A DNA stretch of 64,000 nucleotides from Erigeron canadensis (Eukaryota; Streptophyta; Magnoliopsida; Asterales; Asteraceae): assembly GCF_010389155.1 (NCBI RefSeq), contig NC_057769.1, positions 21,948,735-22,012,734 of the forward strand, written 5' to 3'. Below, piece after piece: positions 57,932-64,000 of the stretch (positions are counted from its first letter, which is position 1; each line of letters begins with the position of its first letter). Position numbers and translations under genes: made by a program. Under the pieces are notes generated by a model that saw nothing but the letters and a program-made list of their open reading frames with translations, made no database searches and was not told the DNA's origin.

Positions 57932-58641
57932 ATAATTAAAAGTAAGGACAATAAAATTACATAACAACTTAGATAAGTAAGTTTTTTCAAGATAAAGATC
58001 TTTAAATTAAACAATAATGCTAGTTCTTATTATATGTTATTTCTTATTAGCTGTTAATAAAAAAAATTATTTAAAAAAAAAATCCATGGCGACCAACTAA
58101 ATATATATATATATTCGAACAAAATACATGTATACTAGCACTACCAAACGAAAAAATGGCGGTGGCCCTGTCCCCACTAGTCCCTATAAAGTCCCTATAA
58201 AGAACGGCCTTGAATAAAATGATTGTGGATACACTACTAATTAAAAAATGTTTTTGGATCATTTTCGCCATAAAGCATTACAATTTTTCCTCATATGTAC
58301 AAAAAAGTGTTTTTTTGCTAAATGTTTTTTAAATTTCATTAAACTTTTAACTTAACATTAAAGAAAATGATTATTTTTTTAATTAGATAGCCTAAAATTC
58401 TTGTTAACAAAAGTTAACTTTAAAATGTATTGGGTTTACAACATTATCTTCTTGTTGTTCATTAAGATGTAAAGTACATTAAACGTTTAATAATATATAC
58501 CAAATAGTTTTGTATGAATAATGGGCCAAAGGAAACATTAATTAACTAAAACATTACTTGTTCCTTAGTCATTCCAATCAGTTGAGACCAACATGTACAC
58601 ATAACATCTTATACAACTAAACGTCAACCATACTCTCACCA

Positions 58642-58648
58642 TATAAAC
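58642..58648 (+). promoter_or_regulatory. Candidate TATA box of SCPL gene
   Basis: TATAAAC in the context CACCATATAAACCACTCACA, 94 bp before the ATG, giving a leader of roughly 60-65 nt. The leader includes a short inverted repeat CTCTCTATA...TATAGAGAG (58712-58736). Confidence 0.6.
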
Positions 58649-58741
58649 CACTCACACTAGCTATGGATCCAAACCCTAAAACACATCATCACACAATAAC
58701 ATATCACATTGCTCTCTATATCTCTATAGAGAGAGACAACA

Positions 58742-59117
58742 ATGGAGATCAATAAAACCATTTTGGCTCTTTTATTGTCTCTCTTTGTCTCAACATTTGT
58801 TCATGAAACTTATGCCAACAAACAAATCCATGCCTTGAGTCGGCTCTATAAGGCAAAGTTGTCGAAAGACCCCGCAGTAAATACCAGCCATTTCGAGCCA
58901 CCAAAACATTTACACAAAGACAAAGTTGTTCTTGATCAAACTGGCCGAAAAGAGAACGATAAAATTAAGAAACTTCCTGGCCAACCATACGTGAAATTCG
59001 ACCAATATGGTGGCTATGTCACCATAAACGAATCTGCAGGACGAGCATTTTACTATTACTTCGTTGAAGCTGAGAAATCCAAGGAGTCTTTGCCACTTTT
59101 ACTTTGGCTTAATGGAG
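58742..59117 (+). CDS. Serine carboxypeptidase-like protein, exon 1 (partial gene)
   Basis: 125 complete codons. Residues 1-25 form a signal peptide ([20 protein letters not shown], cleavage likely after ETYA), so the enzyme should enter the secretory path to vacuole or apoplast. Residues about 80-126 carry the S10 N-terminal core: [34 protein letters not shown] and [10 protein letters not shown]. The exon ends GGAG|GTATGT, a good donor in phase 1, exactly where the family continues with P-G-C-S-S. The catalytic Ser, Asp and His lie in later exons, none of which were found before 64000. No stops or frameshifts. Style fits class II SCPL proteins; hydrolase versus acyltransferase activity cannot be told from this part. 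Confidence 0.88.
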
Positions 59118-61228
59118 GTATGTTTTTTTTTTTTTTTGTTAATTTCTTAAATAATCTTTGGTTTATATATTTCAAGAATATTTAGAAAGAAATTGGATTT
59201 ATACATCCAATATCCAAGGAGTATATATATTCTCATCGGTACTTGTCTCACAATACAAATCATTAGAATTTCGCATTTTTGATTGATTAATAAAGTGTTG
59301 AAACTTTTCAAGTCTTTGAAAGTTTGAAATAATAATACTATATGGTAACATGTGATGTGATATCATTTTCCTTATCCAACGGATGTGCAAAAGGTTTGGA
59401 CAGAAATGTAGTAGTATATTGTATCATATCATGGAGTGTGTTGGACACTATAGCTAGACTGAACACCCTATAACATATATTCAATCATTAATAGCAAAAC
59501 TATATTATATTTAGATTGAAATAATAACGTATATATCTATAAACTATTGAAAAAATATGTTCATGTCCAACTTTTTGAATAAGTTAATTATATGAAAATA
59601 TAGGATATAATACGATTAATCTAAGTAAGTGTACCGGAATCTAGTCACATTTTTAATTTTTAAATAGTTTAGTTTGATGTACGTTTATTGTTATAAGTTA
59701 GTATTCTGAACTTACTCAATTATTTGCCCATTAATTCAACTAATTAACGTTATGCATGTGTTGTTTTGTCAACATATACACGTTAACATATATAACTTAC
59801 TAGATTATTTACGAATTAGATATTTTTTATTTACTAATATGGAAAACATATTACCTGCCCAACCAATAGGAGACTTTACCAATACTACAACACATAAATG
59901 CTGAAAGATGTCAATTACTTCCATCGAATGTACATCCTTATATATAAGTAAGTAGCTTGTGAACTGTAAGTGATACTCGGACTGATTGATAATATTAAGA
60001 TGAAAAGAGATTGTAATATTATATATTCTTGAAAAATTGGTATATAGTTAATTAGTCATTCAAGAAAAAAAAAATTAATTAGATAATTACATTTTAATTT
60101 ACATTAAACTTAGGCTTAAAATATATATATATATATATATATAAATCAATTTGAAAATGGTTTATACTTAAGGATGATGTCATAAGTTAAGATAACAAAA
60201 ATAAAAATAATTAATATAAAGAAGTCTAATAATGACAAGTAAACATTGCTTAATGTTATAAAAGTTCGGTTTTATTTATATAAAAGATAATGTGCATCTA
60301 TCGTTCAAAAAAGTAAACTAAAATGTGCACCTAGAATTTTATATATACAGAGACATGGACTGAACTAAAATAACTCATATTAGTTCCAATTCCAATATGG
60401 ATACAAGTATATGTGTGTTATTTATGTAGAACTTAAACATGTTTATATATAGAATTCCAAAAAATAGTTTTGATTTTTATTTGTAATCTTCAATCTAGAC
60501 TTATACAAATGCTGGGATTAGATACTAAAAGTTACATTTTTCGAAAAGCTTACATGCATATAGAGATTTAGACATGAATTAATACACAATGTGAAGAATC
60601 AAACTTTTTATATATTTCTATTATTGTAAAATTATTTTAATCAATAGCGTCAATATTACAACGTACTCTACAACCCGAATGACACTGCATGTAGATGCCA
60701 AGCAACTCTATAACCATATTCGAGATTAATTACTACGCAATTTCTTGTTTACTTTTGCAATTTTATCTCAGTTATAGTTAAAAATTAAAAATGTTATATC
60801 AAAAAATCACTTGTATTAAAAAAGAATTGGAATGCACAACCTTAACATTTTATTAAGGCATCTCCAATGAAAATTTTTATAAAGTTTTATACTAAATCTT
60901 TTACTATTTCATCAAAATTTTGGACAAGCGTTTTACTACTAGAATGAAAAGCTTTTTTGAAATAGGTTGAAAATTTTCAAATTTTTTTAAAAATTTTACA
61001 ATCCCTCTTATTTGTTTCACAATTCAAATATTTAGAAAACTATTTTTAGATTTAACCATTAAAGCAATAAGTCGATAAAAAGCTTTTTAGAAAAAGTTTT
61101 AACCGATAACTTGACTATTAGAGGTGTTCTAAGTCAATTTTTTAATTATTTTTTTAAGATATCAAATGTCTATTTTATCTTATTTAATGTCATGCACCAT
61201 ATGATACTATGGTGTGTATATATACATA

Positions 61229-61560
61229 GGGTAATACTCCGGTGAGAACACTTTTAAAATAAGAACAGTGAGAACATTTAAATACATCATTTTGATACAT
61301 TAAAAGCCCATAAAACTAACATAGTGCATAAGTAATTATCATTATTCAAGTGTTTAACAACACATTGATCCATTAAAATTAAAAAAATCACGTTTTTTAT
61401 TGGATGCATCATTTTGAAGAATATGCATCCAAAATGGATACACAAAACAAAAAACATGATTTTCTTGAATTTGCCATGTCAATTTTATGAACTTTTAATG
61501 CATCAAAATGTGGTTTTTAAGTGTTCTTATTTTAATTTAGTTCTCATTTAATGATTACCC
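61229..61560. mobile_element. MITE with long terminal inverted repeats
   Basis: Left end GGGTAATACTCCGGTGAGAA, right end (complement) GGGTAATCATTAAATGAGAA; inner parts also pair (TGATACATTAAAAGCCCATA versus the complement of TATGAACTTTTAATGCATCA). 332 bp, no coding. Flanks are TA-rich so the duplication is unclear. Confidence 0.7.
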
Positions 61561-61741
61561 TTTATATATATATATATATATATATATATGTTTATATTGA
61601 ATAACCTAAATAATAAGGCTTTTATTTACACTTTTTAATCAATCTTTTTATTAAAATACATATAAGTTATCATTAAGGTAAATTTATTAAGAATTGTTTT
61701 ATAAATCCTCCTAAGTCTCTTACACCATTCTTAACCCTCAC

Positions 61742-61826
61742 TACTAAAAAGTATTCAATATCACAAAAAGTTACAACAATGTAAAATAAAGTATTTAATA
61801 TCACAAAAAGTTACAACAATGTTAAA
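61742..61826. repeat. 45-bp direct duplication
   Basis: AGTATTYAATATCACAAAAA followed by GTTACAACAATGT occurs twice in a row. Confidence 0.85.
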
Positions 61827-62269
61827 TTATGTGTCTCATCGCATTACACGGATAGTTTACTAGCTTTTATTAAATAGAAAGAGATTAAGTTCATGTTCTA
61901 TCATGACATATATATGATATATAAATTACGGTATATTTGAAACTTAAATCATTTGTTTTTTTGACATGGGATATGAATCTTAATAGTACTAAAAGTAATG
62001 TATTCAACAACTTGGCATAGTTAAAATGTGCATTATTTAAAACGCTTATAGTATTACATTTTAAATAATATCTTTATATATATATAAAAAAGAAATTAAA
62101 TATAAAGTTGTTTTATACCCAAGTTTAGATACGAAACCTATCACATTTAATTATATGGTTGTATTACAGATTAATCGATCACATGGTCTCCATAAATTTT
62201 ATGATTTAAAAAAATGACATGTATAACAAAATTTATATTCACTTTCCCGTGTATATATATTAGGTTTTA

Positions 62270-63038
62270 CTAGCATGTTGCCTGCTCAATGCGGCGGGGT
62301 TAATGCGGTGTTAATGGCCAATGGGTGAAGGCAGTGACATGTGGTGGTGGCAAGTAGTAGTGTAGGCTATTGAAGTAATGCGACTGGTATAACGATTAGT
62401 ATAGTTATTTTAAGAGTTAAGATGATATTGGTAAAATTAAAAGAGTTAAGATAATTAATTTAGTGAATGGGAGATTATGATTTTATAAAAATGGGGATAT
62501 CTATAATATAACTAAAAGATGGGGTTGGGGGTACACTTGGCACCCCTAATCCTCCTCCTTTAACTTAATACTCCCTCTTCATTAATTTTCTATTTTCTTA
62601 ATGTTTAATTATTTAATAAAAAATAACCAACCTTTAATAAAAAAATCTTTTAAAAAATATTTATTATTATATTATTGTTATTGTTATTATTATTATTATT
62701 ATTATTATCTACTTTTTTGTTTCCTTTTTTAGTTAACTAAAGTTGAAAAAAAGGGTAAATTTGAATCAGTATTTATATATAGTTAATTTTCATATGTTTT
62801 TTTTAGCTTTCGTATTGATTAAGTTGTGATATTGGTCATACAATTTTTGTTTCTCTTTTTAATTAACTAAAGTTGGGGGTGGGGGGGGGGGGGGGGGAGA
62901 TAAACCGAAATCAATATTTATATCGTGTTAATTTTCATATGTTTCTTTTTTAGGTTTTGTATACATTAAATTGTGTATATCTTGAGACTACCCATCTAAT
63001 GGACGGGCATGAGAACTAATATTTATTATATTGCATGA
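62270..63038 (-). mobile_element. Candidate non-autonomous Helitron
   Basis: The minus strand ends ...GAGCAGGCAACATGCTAG|T after a GC-rich stretch (CCCCGCCGCATTGAGCAGG), and begins TCATGCAATATAATAAATAT with an early hairpin CCCGTCCATTAGATGGG. The start resembles the Helitron at 14473. No coding. The 5' limit is a best guess. Confidence 0.4.
62875..62897. repeat. Poly-G tract
   Basis: G5-T-G17 run; on one strand this could form a G-quadruplex-like structure and is also prone to sequencing error. Confidence 0.9.
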
Positions 63039-64000
63039 TGTAACATTCAACCTTTTTAAAAATAAAAAAACTGTTTTTATTATAAGTATAGATATAGATA
63101 TATATTTAAATCAAGGCACTGATTGGGGATATGTTGCAAAATAGTACACGGAAGTAGGTTCATGACTCATGAGGTCAATTTTTCCATGAAAAGACAAATA
63201 CTCTTTCTATAATATCTTTACATCATCATGTCTCCTACTTTATTGTTTTTGATATATTAAAGTTATAAGTGGCTCTATTTCCACGATAACAAAGACGTAA
63301 TGTATTAGCGTGAAATCATTGGATTAAAACACTATATATACTCATAAAGAGGTGAAAATAAATAATTATAACTCTAAGGAATTTCTAATAAAAATGATTT
63401 ATTTTCTTGTAAAATCTTTCAATTTAACATAACATCATAGATAAGATATAAAACTATTTTATTCAACTAACAAATAAAATTCTACATATGTTAATTGGCG
63501 TAACTTAAACATTTACAATAGTTAAATTTTAGCTTAAAACCCCTACATTTAATGTCCTTTCATGTCTAATAACATGACAACATTCGTTGCGTATATTCAT
63601 GAAAAACCAGGAAGATAATGAAGAACGAAGAAAATAATAAGATGAATTCATGATTGGTAATATGATGTTAACATTTTGGTTCTAATTAAATCATACATAT
63701 TTACATTTCATTAAGATAGTTCATGTTATTTCACGTCTTGGTTAATAACATCTGTTTCCAGCAGAACAAAATTCTCGATCTTGTTTTGGTAAAGTTCAAA
63801 TCCCGTTACTAAAAAGTGATACCGAATTTCAATTAGGATCAGGACCGGTATCCATTTTTATGGTTTCGAGGATCGGCACCGATAACTAAATGAACCCCTA
63901 TTAGTAGAGGAGAAAAATATTGCTAGGAGGCACGACAATTAACAGGAAAAGCCTATTAATTTTTTTGAACACACGACAATTAATAGATATTAAACCTTTC

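Larger units (their letters stand above)
56978..58640. other. Intergenic region upstream of SCPL gene
   Basis: 56978-57260 has mixed-composition sequence that could be an old exon fragment (see findings). 57431-57570 holds CCTGTTAAGA repeats, 57845-57931 a Helitron 3' end. The rest is AT-rich with no gene. Confidence 0.5.
59118..64000. other. SCPL intron 1 or flanking DNA, AT-rich, no further exon seen
   Basis: 4.9 kb without a recognisable S10 exon. Contains a 45-bp duplication, a MITE, a Helitron, (AT)n, (TTA)n and poly-G tracts. Either an unusually long, TE-filled first intron or a truncated gene. Confidence 0.5.

Noticed and set aside
61835..61862. Helitron 3' end (TCATCGCATTACACGGATAG then TTTACTAG)
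   Set aside because: The hairpin is poor and the following base is C rather than T; too weak to list.

Overview
The window is repeat-dense plant nuclear DNA, probably from a eudicot of the daisy family (Asteraceae). That placement is an inference: the copia polyprotein and its downstream extra gene look like elements I know from Tanacetum- and Artemisia-type genomes. Almost all sequence consists of LTR retrotransposons, solo LTRs, Helitrons, foldback/MITE elements, a SINE and a Cassandra TRIM, separated by AT-rich DNA. The only host gene I can support is the first exon of a serine carboxypeptidase-like (SCPL, peptidase family S10) gene at 58742-59117.

Layout. 1-13468: the 3' part of a decayed SIRE-type Ty1/copia element (gag remnant, protease, integrase, RT, RNase H, a long non-coding stretch, then two extra reading frames A and B, polypurine tract and 3' LTR). 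A 2.1-kb solo LTR is inserted in its gag. 14053-14472: a truncated Cassandra TRIM (minus strand) with its 5S-rRNA-like domain, cut by a small Helitron (14473-14918). 15401-15806: a long-armed foldback element. 18260-26309: a Ty3/gypsy chromovirus with 338/340-bp LTRs and TSD TATTC, broken by stops, frameshifts and a 3.0-kb solo LTR (21997-25032). 27509-35518: a minus-strand solo LTR (TSD TTAAG) holding a foldback element and two further plus-strand solo LTRs. 35800-36068: a SINE.

36233-51077 is a three-layer nest: a solo LTR of about 0.96 kb (TSD AGCTA) contains a Tat/Athila-like gag-only element (36425-50303, TSD CCCTC), whose 5' LTR contains a SIRE-type element that has lost gag-pol (42135-49124, TSD AACTT) but keeps extra frames A and B. 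51108-56972 is a further decayed Tat-like element (TSD GAAGT) with RNase H and integrase relics. 57000-64000 holds the SCPL exon, Helitron ends and a MITE.

The most interesting system is the extra gene of the two SIRE-type elements. Both copies have a TATA box well upstream, a splice-acceptor-like site just before the ATG of frame A, a coding core, an acidic low-complexity region and a coiled-coil-like stretch. A second frame (B) follows, lacks its own ATG and is entered through an acceptor in the same phase. This suggests a spliced gene with its own promoter carried inside the retrotransposon. A roughly 330-bp non-coding block between pol and this gene is also strongly conserved between the two copies.
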